Of a stretch of 14,339 bases of DNA, positions 1 to 7,700 are shown one piece after another. The notes under the pieces are model-generated. The model had not been told where the DNA came from and ran no database searches. It worked only from the letters and a program-made list of their open reading frames with translations. Both the position numbers and the translations under genes were made by a program. How positions within the stretch are numbered: the first letter of the stretch is position 1; every line of letters begins with the position of its first letter. This DNA is from DASULA01 sp036278435 (GTDB taxonomy: Bacteria > Actinomycetota > Actinomycetes > Mycobacteriales > DASULA01): positions 1 to 14,339 of the forward strand of contig DASULA010000077.1 in the NCBI GenBank assembly GCA_036278435.1, given 5' to 3'.

Positions 1-263
1 CGCATGTCCTTCACCGACCCGGTCGTCGACCCCAGCGCCTGATGCACCGAGTTCAGGATCTGCTGCACCGTCGAGGCAGCCGAATCCCACTTCGCCTGAA
101 TCCCGGCATACGTGTCCTGCTCATCACCCTGCCAGTTCGACTTCACCCGCGACACGAACCCCGACAGATCATCCAGATGAGACTGCATCCCCGACATCAC
201 CCCAGCCAAATCCCCATGCGCCGAGTCAGCCACAGCCTCGTCATAACTGAACACACCATCCAT
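1..263 (-). CDS. WXG100 (ESAT-6-like) protein, C-terminus cut by window edge
   Basis: Small helical protein of the WXG100 superfamily, the usual substrates of type VII secretion, which are exported as helix-turn-helix dimers. The ATG start at 263-261 is preceded by a GAAGGGGG ribosome binding site. The 87 visible codons contain the hallmark turn W44-Q45-G46 in the context SNWQGDEQDTY, between two amphipathic helices. The family is about 100 residues long, so only 10-20 residues should be missing. It starts 17 bases after the stop of the upstream WXG100 gene, so the two are co-transcribed and probably form an EsxA/EsxB-like heterodimer. Like its partner it uses many G- and T-ending codons, unlike the C-rich third positions of the secretion motor genes. 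The family assignment is firm; which partner corresponds to EsxA is not decided. Confidence 0.9.
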   Translation of the reverse strand, partial: MDGVFSYDEAVADSAHGDLAGVMSGMQSHLDDLSGFVSRVKSNWQGDEQDTYAGIQAKWDSAASTVQQILNSVHQALGSTTGSVKDM

Positions 264-280
264 GACCACAAACCCCCTTC

Positions 281-616
281 TCAGCTACGGAACTTCGTCG
301 AATCCCACGCAGCCGACGCCATCGTCGAATCCAACTGCTGCGTCTGCTCCGACTCATACCGGTCATACAACGAACCCGCGTTACCCACCCGACCCTTGAT
401 GTCGGCCAACGCACCGTTCAACTCACCCATCGCCTGATGCCACGCCTGAGTCAAACGATCCCACGACCCGTACGACGTCCCCTTCCACACCCCCGGCAAC
501 CCCTCAATCGCCGCCAGAAACGCCTTCGCCTGACCATTCAACCCAGCCACCGCACCGTCCAAATTGGACGCATGCTGGTTCACCGCATTGTTCTCAACCG
601 AGAACTTCGTACTCAC
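281..616 (-). CDS. WXG100 (ESAT-6/CFP-10-like) protein
   Basis: A 111-aa WXG100 protein and probable type VII secretion substrate. The GTG start at 616-614 sits behind a GAGGGGG ribosome binding site. The WXG turn is W44-K45-G46 (GVWKGTSYG). Near the C-terminus Y84-D-R-Y-E88 fits the YxxxD/E general secretion motif that one partner of a WXG100 dimer carries, which makes this the likely EsxB/CFP-10-like partner. It is first of the pair; the second WXG100 gene starts 17 bases downstream. By hand count of its 111 codons, third positions are about 71 G, 26 T, 14 C and no A, and eight of nine leucines are TTG, in contrast to eccC. The 107-base gap to the upstream MinD-like gene contains a promoter-like sequence, so the pair may have its own promoter. 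Confidence 0.92.
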   Translation of the reverse strand: MSTKFSVENNAVNQHASNLDGAVAGLNGQAKAFLAAIEGLPGVWKGTSYGSWDRLTQAWHQAMGELNGALADIKGRVGNAGSLYDRYESEQTQQLDSTMASAAWDSTKFRS

Positions 617-676
617 ACCAACCCCCTCGTTGCTCTCGTCCGGACTGTCCTGCCCTGCCTGGTTCTGAGGGCCGTG

Positions 677-706
677 ACTCTAGACATTCCCTACCGTGCT
701 CGACAA
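677..706 (-). promoter_or_regulatory. candidate promoter of the WXG100 pair
   Basis: Reading the minus strand, TTGTCG (706-701) is followed after 18 bases by TAGAGT (682-677). These fit a housekeeping actinobacterial -35 and a TANNNT -10. The site lies between the end of the MinD-like gene and the GTG start at 616, leaving a leader of about 55-60 bases. It would allow the secreted pair to be expressed separately from the upstream gene. This is a motif match only. Confidence 0.35.
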
Positions 707-723
707 GGTCCGACGCGCCCCGA

Positions 724-1566
724 TCACGTCTGGTTCCGCCAGGTTCGCGTAGTCCGGCAGACCACCTCCTCCACCGCGGCCAGCGTGGCCAGCCGCAGCC
801 CGGCCGGCCGGACCGTGCCGGCACGCGCGAGCGCGGGATCGGCGGGCAGGAGACGGACGCCCGCCGACCTGGCCACCCGGACCGCCCGGGTCGCCGCGGC
901 CCCACGCCCGGGCACCATCACGGTCGCGCCGGTGTCGGCGCCGGACAGCCGCTGACGGATCCGGTCCAGCGACACCACCTCGGCCGGTCCGACCACCACG
1001 GTGTGGTCGGCGACCCGCACCGCCCATTCGAACCCGGCCGCCCCGGTGTGCGCCGGAAGGTCGACGACCACCACCGGGTAGCGGCGCCGGAGCAGACCCA
1101 GGGCCGCCTCCAGCTCGGCCGGTCGGATCGGCCAGCCGCGCTCGGCCGCCGCGGCGGCGAGCAGCGGTAGGCGCCCGTCGCGGGCCAGGTACTGGTCGAT
1201 CCGGCGCCGGGCCCGCCACGCCTGGGGCGCGGACAGCATCTGCCGCAGGCCGCCGGACTCGTCGGTGCCCAGCCGGGCCCGCAGCATCTGGTTGACACCG
1301 TCGCCGTCCAGAGCCGCCACCCGCCCGGGGGCCAACCCGGCCAGGGACTGCCCGAGCAGGGCCGCCAGAGTGCTGGCCCCGGCCCCACCGGTCACCCCCA
1401 CCACGACCACCAGGGTGGGTCGTGGCATCCGGCGGGCCAGTTCGACCTCGCTGCCGCGCAGTCGGGCCAGATCCCCGGCCAGGCCCGGTCGCAGAGCGCC
1501 GACCAGCAGCCGGGCCACGCGCCGGTTGGGCCGAGCGGTACCCGCCAGGTGGGCCGAAGAACTCAC
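724..1566 (-). CDS. MinD/ParA-like P-loop protein with degenerate Walker A, type VII locus-associated
   Basis: A 280-aa protein with the layout of the SIMIBI MinD/ParA class, found in many actinobacterial ESX loci (compare the MinD-like domain of EspI). After about 50 basic N-terminal residues come a hydrophobic strand and the P-loop region G57-V-T-G-G-A-G-A-S-T66. The signature lysine of MinD (T59 here) and the catalytic lysine (A64 here) are both replaced. The switch-type VAALDGD (D87), a Walker B-like VVVVD170-LP and VVGPAEVVSLD follow in the expected order, so the fold is preserved while nucleotide hydrolysis is doubtful. The GTG start at 1566 has GGAG four bases upstream; an internal ATG at codon 47 would remove only the N-terminal extension. 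It is transcribed toward the WXG100 pair and divergently from the 1725-3024 unit. Role unknown; a regulatory or scaffold partner of the secretion machinery is an inference. Confidence 0.75.
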   Translation of the reverse strand: MSSSAHLAGTARPNRRVARLLVGALRPGLAGDLARLRGSEVELARRMPRPTLVVVVGVTGGAGASTLAALLGQSLAGLAPGRVAALDGDGVNQMLRARLGTDESGGLRQMLSAPQAWRARRRIDQYLARDGRLPLLAAAAAERGWPIRPAELEAALGLLRRRYPVVVVDLPAHTGAAGFEWAVRVADHTVVVGPAEVVSLDRIRQRLSGADTGATVMVPGRGAAATRAVRVARSAGVRLLPADPALARAGTVRPAGLRLATLAAVEEVVCRTTRTWRNQT

Positions 1567-1724
1567 CGGAACTCCGAGGCATCATCATGCGTCTGAGGGC
1601 TGTCGTGGCTGAACCAGTCCGGTAAGCCTAGTACTAGTATCTGATTCCACACCGCACCGTACTGATCCGGAAGATCCGGTCCGGGCGGACGGCGGACGGT
1701 GGCATGGATTGGGGGTGTCGACGG
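1567..1724. promoter_or_regulatory. divergent intergenic region with AT-rich palindrome
   Basis: Region between the divergent starts of the MinD-like gene (minus) and the WXG100-like gene (plus). It contains the perfect 10-base palindrome CTAGTACTAG (1628-1637) in an otherwise GC-rich background. TAGTAT (1635-1640) could serve as a plus-strand -10, and TAGGCT (minus, 1630-1625) as a minus-strand one. No convincing -35 is seen for either. TCCGG recurs at 1617-1621 and in GATCCGG at about 1664-1670 and 1673-1679, as a short direct and inverted repeat. A shared operator is possible but only inferred. Confidence 0.35.
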
Positions 1725-2021
1725 ATGACATACGTGCAGTTTCCGTACGTGGTCCTGACCCAGCTTGGCCGGGACCTGAGCGATGTCGGTTCGCGGCTGA
1801 GCTCCAAGCAGCACGGCGCGACCGACTGCGGCGGGCTCGGCTCGGACGGCCAGAGCAGGATCCAGGACGCGATCGGGAGCTTCCGCGACGAGTGGAAGAC
1901 CAGCATCAGCAGCCTGACCGAGGACATCGGTAACTGGGGCGGACTGTCCAAGGCCATCGGCGACATGGTGCAGCAGTTCGACGCCCAGGTGGGCCAGGCG
2001 CTGAGCCCGCCCGGGAACTAG
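1725..2021 (+). CDS. WXG100-like helical protein lacking the WXG glycine
   Basis: A 98-aa protein resembling the actinobacterial WXG100-like family with the pattern LGS...vq.Ai..F..W....., found next to ESX genes. Here LGSDGQSRIQDAIGSFRDEW leads to W57-K-T where canonical members have W-x-G, followed by a second amphipathic helix to the C-terminus. No YxxxD/E motif is visible after it. I chose the ATG at 1725 because GGGGG lies nine bases upstream. The in-frame ATG at 1704 would add seven residues (MDWGCRR) with no clear ribosome binding site. It heads a three-gene unit, with the next start five bases after its TAG stop. It may be a secreted co-substrate or an intracellular partner; which is not decidable here. 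Confidence 0.75.
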   Translation: MTYVQFPYVVLTQLGRDLSDVGSRLSSKQHGATDCGGLGSDGQSRIQDAIGSFRDEWKTSISSLTEDIGNWGGLSKAIGDMVQQFDAQVGQALSPPGN

Positions 2022-2026
2022 GCCCG

Positions 2027-2821
2027 GTGGCCGGGTTGCTGCCAGACGACGGGCTGGCACTCAATCCCGACGCGACCCACCCACCATTCCGGTGGCAGAT
2101 CGGCCTGCCAGGCGACTGGGCCGTCCTGGACACCCACCCGTCGAGTTGGCAGCGCAGCGCCGAGCGGCTGGTGGACGAGCGGCTGGCCGGGCAGCGGCTT
2201 CGGTCGGCCGAACGGCGTCAGGTGTTGACCTTCCTTGGTGACCTGGTCGCCGACTGCCAGCGGGCCGGCACCGTGATCTCGCTGGTCCAGATCGGCCGGC
2301 TGAGCAGCGGTGGCGTGGGCAGCGCCGGGCTGCACCTGGCCTGGTACGACAGCAGCCCCGACCTGGCCAGCCTGGCCCTGGTCCACCAGGCCGTCGGCCG
2401 GCAGGGCGTGGTCGAAGAGGTCGACACGCCGGCCGGCACCGTGCTGCTGCAACGCGACCACGTCAGCCTCACCCCGCCCGGCAACACCAACCGGGTCGGA
2501 CTGACGTCCCTCCAGGCGTTCCTGCCGCTGACCGGGCAGTGCTGGACCGCGATCGTGGCGACCGCGGGCGCGCAGCCGGAGATGGTCCCCGTGCTCAGCG
2601 ATCTCGTCCTGGAGGTGGCCGGCAGCATCCAGCGGCTGGACGAACCCGGCGACGGACCCGGTGACCCGACACCTCCCGACCCGGAGCCGACGGCGAACTT
2701 CACGCCGGTCCCGCCCCCGGACGCACCGGGTGTCGAACGCGGCTTCGGCACCCTGGTCGTGCACCAGGTCGAGCCCGAGGGCGGTCGGCACGCGAAGCGG
2801 GATCAGGGGGATCCGCCATGA
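2027..2821 (+). CDS. conserved type VII locus-associated protein of unknown function
   Basis: A 264-aa soluble protein, not identified by a catalytic motif. The N-terminal region (about residues 18-50: PPFRWQIGLPGDWAVLD, then SAERLVDERL) has the look of a family often seen beside WXG100 genes in actinomycetes, with an LPxGW-like opening and a later RLVDERL helix. This is my recollection of the pattern and was not searched. An alpha/beta body follows to about residue 203. Then comes a proline- and aspartate-rich linker (about 204-236) and a short basic tail. There is no signal peptide and no membrane helix. The GTG start lies five bases after the preceding stop, and the TGA stop overlaps the next ATG (ATGA at 2818-2821), so translation of all three genes is probably coupled. 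A role in handling the WXG100-like protein is inferred from position alone. Confidence 0.7.
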   Translation: MAGLLPDDGLALNPDATHPPFRWQIGLPGDWAVLDTHPSSWQRSAERLVDERLAGQRLRSAERRQVLTFLGDLVADCQRAGTVISLVQIGRLSSGGVGSAGLHLAWYDSSPDLASLALVHQAVGRQGVVEEVDTPAGTVLLQRDHVSLTPPGNTNRVGLTSLQAFLPLTGQCWTAIVATAGAQPEMVPVLSDLVLEVAGSIQRLDEPGDGPGDPTPPDPEPTANFTPVPPPDAPGVERGFGTLVVHQVEPEGGRHAKRDQGDPP

Positions 2822-3024
2822 CCGGCCCCGACCCGAAAACCGTCATCCAGGCCCACGTGCTGCGGGCCGCCGCCACCCGGGACGCCCTGCTGCACGGCAC
2901 CGGCCGGGCGCGCTCCGGCCGGAACGTCGTCCCGGTGCTGTGGGGCAGCCTGATCCTGGCCCTGGTGATCATCGGCGTGGTCGTGGTCACCGGCAGCATC
3001 GTCAACCTGCTGCACAAGAAGTGA
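2818..3024 (+). CDS. small single-span membrane protein
   Basis: A 68-aa protein with a polar N-terminal half rich in Arg and Ala (residues 1-36), one strongly hydrophobic helix (about 38-61, VVPVLWGSLILALVIIGVVV then VTGSIV) and a short C-terminal HKK. The basic RARSGR just before the helix predicts the N-terminus inside. The ATG overlaps the preceding stop by four bases and has AGGGGGA six bases upstream. No family is recognised. As last gene of the coupled unit it could anchor or dock the preceding proteins at the membrane translocon, which is an inference. Confidence 0.72.
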   Translation: MTGPDPKTVIQAHVLRAAATRDALLHGTGRARSGRNVVPVLWGSLILALVIIGVVVVTGSIVNLLHKK

Positions 3025-3044
3025 GCCCACCGCTCACCGCGGCC

Positions 3045-3077
3045 GAGCCCCGGCCGGGCAGCCCGACCCGGCGGCTC
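3045..3077. terminator. candidate bidirectional terminator hairpin
   Basis: GC-rich imperfect hairpin in the short gap between two convergent genes. The arm GAGCC-CCGG-CCGGG (3045-3058) pairs with CCCGA-CCCGGC-GGCTC (3062-3077), with single-base bulges and a three-base loop. There is no T-tract on either strand, which is usual in high-GC actinobacteria. Its position at the convergence of the 1725-3024 unit and eccD supports the call. Confidence 0.35.
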
Positions 3078-3102
3078 CGGTCGGAACTCGGGTGAAGGCA
3101 AC

Positions 3103-4404
3103 TCAGGTGAACACCTGGGCGACCAAGACCATAGGTACGACGGCGAGCAGCGCGAGGGTGTCCACCCGGTCGTAGAACCGGCTGAGGCGGGCGGCCGACA
3201 CCTCGCCGAAGCGCAGGAATCCGGCCGCCGAGACCAGGCCGGCCACCACGACCACCCCGGCCACCCACAGGCCCGAGCGTTGCCAGGGGCCGGCCACCCC
3301 GTCGACCCACCGGGGCAGCGCGGCCACCGCCCCGAGCATCGCCAGTACCGGCACGACGAGCAGGAAACCGACCTGGCGCGCCTGGCTGAACCCGCGGGAG
3401 CGCAGCAGGAAGACCAGCCCCAGCAGGCCACCCAGCACGGCCTGCCACGGCTGCCCGGTCGACACCAGGGTGGCCGCCGCGGCGGCGGCCAGCATGCCCA
3501 CGGCCGCGACCGTGCCGTCCACGGTCGCCTGACCGGCGCCCAGTGCCCGGTCGAACTGCTCCCGCCCGGCCGGCGTGCCCGACTCGACCTGCCGGACCAA
3601 CGCCAGCAGGCCGGAGCTGACCACCGACATCTGGGGAAGCACACCGATGGCCAGCACCAGCGCCGGCACCGCCCAGCCGGCGACCGCGACCGCCGGTGCC
3701 GTGGCGGCCAGCGCCACCGAGACCAGGCCACCGGCCAGCCCGGTGACCACACCGGCGATGACCACGCCCCGGCGGAGCCGGGCGGCCAGAGCGACCACGG
3801 CCACGCCGAGCAGTCCGGCCGAGACCGCGGCGGTCAACCGCACCGGCAGTGGCTGGCCGCCGAACAGCCGGAACGTCCCGAGCAGCGTGGCCGGCAGGCC
3901 GGCCCAGGCGAGCACCATCCCGCCGCGGGACAGCAGGGCGCGGGAGGCCAACGCGAGCACGACGAACGTCCCCAGCAGCAGCCCACCGGCCCCGGCGTCC
4001 GGCACGGTGGCCAGCGCGCCAACCAGGGACAGCACCAGGGGCACCAGCAGCACGGTGCAGACCCGGTCGCGGTCGATCCCCGACCACGGCCGACCCCGGG
4101 TCTCCCAGGTCTGCTCGACGGCGGTGAGCACGTCGTCGACCACCGGCGACTCGGCCGCGTTGGCCGCCGGGCTGAGATACAGCACGTCGCCGTCCAGCAC
4201 GCCGACGTCGTCCAGGGTGCGCTCGGTCGGAATCAGGCCCTGCCGGGGCGTGGACAGCGCCCACGTGGTCGGCGGGTTGGTCGTGGGCAGGCTGAACAGG
4301 TCCGACAACTCCGCCAGGAACTCCCCCACCGGGCGTTCGGCCGGCAGGCTGGCGTCCAACTGCCGCTGGCTGGCCACCACCGACAGCCGGGTGAACCGGG
4401 TCAT
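3103..4404 (-). CDS. eccD: type VII secretion integral membrane protein EccD
   Basis: EccD is the channel-forming membrane component of the ESX core complex and carries an N-terminal ubiquitin-like (YukD) domain in the cytoplasm. From the ATG at 4404 the protein has 433 aa. Residues 1 to about 80 (MTRFTRLSVVASQRQLDASL onward, ending LDGDVLYL) form the beta-grasp domain. After a linker, eleven hydrophobic segments run to the C-terminus, matching the family's 11 helices. The family-like stretches VLPQMSVVSSGLLAL and LRSRGFSQARQVGFLL lie between helices. The ATG has GGTGGA six bases upstream and overlaps the stop of a 19-codon leader ORF (ATGA). A GTG at 4425 would add seven residues and is the alternative. 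The gene is convergent with the 1725-3024 unit and divergent from eccC, whereas eccC and eccD usually lie in the same direction in mycobacteria. Confidence 0.9.
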   Translation of the reverse strand: MTRFTRLSVVASQRQLDASLPAERPVGEFLAELSDLFSLPTTNPPTTWALSTPRQGLIPTERTLDDVGVLDGDVLYLSPAANAAESPVVDDVLTAVEQTWETRGRPWSGIDRDRVCTVLLVPLVLSLVGALATVPDAGAGGLLLGTFVVLALASRALLSRGGMVLAWAGLPATLLGTFRLFGGQPLPVRLTAAVSAGLLGVAVVALAARLRRGVVIAGVVTGLAGGLVSVALAATAPAVAVAGWAVPALVLAIGVLPQMSVVSSGLLALVRQVESGTPAGREQFDRALGAGQATVDGTVAAVGMLAAAAAATLVSTGQPWQAVLGGLLGLVFLLRSRGFSQARQVGFLLVVPVLAMLGAVAALPRWVDGVAGPWQRSGLWVAGVVVVAGLVSAAGFLRFGEVSAARLSRFYDRVDTLALLAVVPMVLVAQVFT

Positions 4405-4460
4405 CGAAGGTCCACCGGAACGCACCGGGCGCCCTGCCGGGCAGGATCGGCACCAGCCAT
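4401..4460 (-). CDS. 19-codon leader ORF coupled to eccD
   Basis: Short ORF MAGADPARQGARCVPVDLR starting at an ATG (4460-4458). AGAGGA (4471-4466) lies five bases upstream and is a better ribosome binding site than eccD has. Its TGA (4403-4401) overlaps the eccD ATG as ATGA, the layout of translational coupling. It has no run of a single amino acid and no visible attenuator hairpin, so amino-acid sensing is unlikely. A translation-coupling leader that sets EccD output is the simplest reading. It could be chance, although the site, spacing and exact overlap together are unusual. Confidence 0.45.
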   Translation of the reverse strand: MAGADPARQGARCVPVDLR

Positions 4461-4471
4461 GTCAGTCCTCT

Positions 4472-4738
4472 CGTTCGGTTCCCGGTCGGTGTCCCGGACA
4501 AGCCGGTGGTGTCGGGTGTACCAGATCCCGGGGTATTCGGGCATCCGCCCCCGAAGAGCACCGGAAAGGCGCGCGAAGGGCGCCGAAGAACAGCGACGGG
4601 CTCCGACCGGCGACAGACGGACCCGGCCGGACCGCGACGACTATCCTTGACCCATTGTCGACCACCGGCTCTCGACGCCCGACCGGCCGGCACTGACTCC
4701 CGCCGCCGCCCACCATCGCCACCAGCAGAGGGATCGCG
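4472..4738. promoter_or_regulatory. divergent eccD/eccC intergenic region
   Basis: No further gene is seen in this stretch. On the plus strand TATCCT (4642-4647) could be a -10 for eccC, but no matching -35 stands 16-19 bases upstream. TTGACC (4647-4652) overlaps it and could be a -35, but lacks a good -10. An inverted repeat TTCGGG (4536-4541) / CCCGAA (4550-4555) lies centrally. For eccD no clear minus-strand promoter is found. Both genes must be driven from here, but the exact sites are not resolved. Confidence 0.3.
4727..4733 (+). promoter_or_regulatory. ribosome binding site deciding the TTG start of eccC
   Basis: AGAGGGA is followed after five bases by TTG at 4739. The in-frame ATG at 4751 has no such site, so the rare TTG start is preferred. 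Confidence 0.65.
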
Positions 4739-7700
4739 TTGACCCAACGGATGGTGCACCGTCCGGCCCGGGTTCCCCCGGCCGAACTACCGCTGGCCCC
4801 GCTGGAGATGGCCGCACCGCCGCCGGCCGGTGACAGTGCCGGCGGGATCAGCGGCGCCATGCAGATGATCCTGCCGTTACTCGGCGGTGCCGGTTCGCTG
4901 GTCCTGATCATCTCCAACCGCAACCCGCTGATGCTGGTGGCCGGCGGGATCATGCTCGGCGTCATGGTCATCGGCGGCGCGGCGGCGTTCGTGGCCCAGC
5001 GCACCGGCGCGCGGCGGCGGGCCGCCCAGGCCCGGGCCGGCTACCTGGCCTACCTGGTCGAGATCGGCCGCGATCTGGCCGAGGACGCCGCGATCCAGCG
5101 CGAGGCCGCGGCGACCCGGCACCCGACCCCGGCGCAACTGCCCGAACTTCTCCGGGACCCCACCCGGCTGTGGGAGCGCCGACGCCACGACCCGGACTTC
5201 CTGGTGGTGCGGGTCGGCACCGGCACCGACCGGCTGTGCCGTCCGGTCGCCCTGGCCGGTGCCGTGCGCAATCCGCTGTCCAGCACCGAACCCCTGGCGC
5301 AGGCCGCGGTGGACCGGCTGCTGGAGCATGGCAGCGACCTGGACGACATGCCGATGGCGGTGCCGCTGTCTGGATCGGTGTCGCTGGTCGGGCCGGCCGG
5401 GGCGACCCGGGCGGTGCTCCGGGCGATGCTGACCCAGCTCGCCGTGCTGCACGCGCCCGACGACGTGCGGCTGGGACTGTGCCTGGGCCGGTCCGGGTCC
5501 ACCGAGTTCGACTGGACCCGCTGGCTGCCGCACGTCCTGGACACCGACGGGTTCGACGGGCCGGTGGCCCGCCGGCTGGTCGCCGGCAGCCCGGACGAGC
5601 TCCACCAGATCCTGGGACCCGAACTCACCCGGCGGCGGGAGTTCCTGGACACCCAGCGCCGGTCCGGGGCGCCGGGCCGGATCACCCCGACGCCGCGGCT
5701 GGTGGTGGTCGCCGACCAGATCACCGCGCCGGGTCTCAGCCCGCTGGACCTGCTGCCCGACGACGTGCCGGTCGAGGCGCTGGGCCTGACCGTGGTCACC
5801 GTGGTCGGCCAGCGCCCGGCCGAACCGACCCACGTCGACGTGCGGGTCACCGTCACCGCCGAAGGAACCGTCACGGTGGAGGACCTGCGGCCGTCGCCGG
5901 CCCGCGCCGCCGACGAGACCGAGGGGCAGATCCGCCGCGCGGTGGCCGGGGCCACCACGGGCCGGGGCGACGTCGTGTCCGGCGAACTCGCGCTGCGGAT
6001 CGCCCGGCGGCTGGCGCCGCTCAGGCTGGTGGAGGACAGCACCGCCGACGCGCCGCTGGAGTCCACCATCGACCTGGCCGGCCTGGTCGGCGTCGCCGAC
6101 GTCGGGGACTACGACGTGGGCCGGCTGTGGGCGCAGCGACCGCTGCCGGAGTTCCTGCGGATCCCGTTCGGGCTGGGGGTGGCCGGCCAGCGGATCCACC
6201 TGGACATCAAGGAGTCCGCGCAGAACGGGATGGGCCCGCACGGGCTGTGCGTCGGCGCGACCGGGTCGGGCAAGTCCGAGGTGCTGCGCACCCTGGTGCT
6301 CACCCTGGCCATGACCCACCCGCCCGAGCGGCTCAGCCTGGTGCTGGTCGACTACAAGGGCGGCGCCACCTTCGCCGGCCTGGAGGATCTGCCGCACACC
6401 GCGGCGATGGTGTCCAACCTGTCCGACGACACCGGCCTGGTCGACCGGCTGGCCGACGCCATCCGCGGGGAGATCAACCGCCGGCAGCAGTTACTGCTCG
6501 ACGCCGGGTCGCTGCCCAACACCACCGAGTACAACGCCCGCCGGGACGCCGGCCGGCCGCTGCCGCCGCTGCCGAACCTGTTCGTGGTGATCGACGAGTT
6601 CGGCGAGATGCTCACCGCCAAACCGGACTTCATCGAGCTGTTCCTGCAGATCGGCCGGATCGGCCGTTCGATCGGGGTGCACCTGCTGCTGGCCTCGCAG
6701 CGCCTGGAGGAGGGCAAGCTGCGCGGCCTGGAGTCCTACCTGTCCTACCGGTTGGGGCTGCGCACCTTCAACGCCCAGGAGAGCCGCGCCGTGCTGGACG
6801 TGCCGGACGCCTTCGAGCTGCCGCCGATCGCCGGGTCGGGCTACCTGAAGGTCGACACCACGGTGTTCGACCGGTTCAAGGCCGCCTACGTGTCGGGTAC
6901 CTACCGCCCGGCCAACCTGGACCGGGCCCCGACCGGGCTGCCGGCCCGCCCGATGCCGTACTGGCTGTACAACGACACCGGGCGCTGGTTGGAGCAGGTG
7001 CCCGGACACCTCGGCGCCGCCGAGGTCGAGACCGCCGAGCAGTCCGACCGGTTCGACCCGACCACCCTGGAGGTGGTGGTCTCCCGGCTGGCCCGGGCGG
7101 CCGAGCAGGTGCAGCAGATCTGGCTGCCGCCGCTGCCCGCCGCGCTGTCGCTCGACCCGGTGCTGGGCCCGCTGGTCGCCGACCCCGGGCACGGGCTGAC
7201 CACCGCCGATCCGGCCCGGCGGGGGCGGCTGCGGCTGCCCATCGGGCTGCTGGACCGGCCGGCCGAGCAGTGGCAGGGGCCGTGCGAACTGGACGTGTCC
7301 GGTGGTGGCGGCCACGTCGCCATCATGGGCGCGCCGCAGACCGGGAAGTCCGGCGCGCTGCGCACCCTGATCGCCGGTGCCGCGCTCACCCACACCCCGG
7401 CCGACGTGGCCTTCTACTGCCTGGACCTGGGTGGTGGTGGCCTGGCCGCGCTGGCCGGGCTGCCGCACGTCGGGGGGGTGGCCGGCCGGCTGGACCCCGA
7501 CCGGGTGCGCCGCACCGTGGCCGAGGTCGCCGGCCAGCTCGCCGAGCGCGAGCAGATCTTCGCCGAGGCACGACTGGACTCGGTCGCGGCCATGCGGGCG
7601 ATGCAGCGGGCCGGGCGGCTCAGCCAGATCCCGGTCGCCGACATCTTCCTGGTCATCGACAACTGGGTGGTGTTCAAGGAGGACTTCGAGGACGTCACCG

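Noticed and set aside
680..1588. A frame starting with three consecutive ATG codons upstream of the MinD-like gene.
   Set aside because: The frame yields Gly/Arg-rich sequence without motifs. The neighbouring frame starting at GTG 1566 has the P-loop, Walker B and MinD order.
3104..3117. Inverted repeat CAGGTG / CACCTG at the eccD stop, considered as a terminator.
   Set aside because: The spacer is two bases, too short for an RNA hairpin with a six-pair stem, and it lies inside the coding end; the hairpin at 3045-3077 is a better candidate.
3002..4759. A 585-codon minus-strand open frame spanning eccD and its upstream region.
   Set aside because: Arg/Gly-rich shadow; the eccD frame gives the ubiquitin-like domain and eleven membrane helices.
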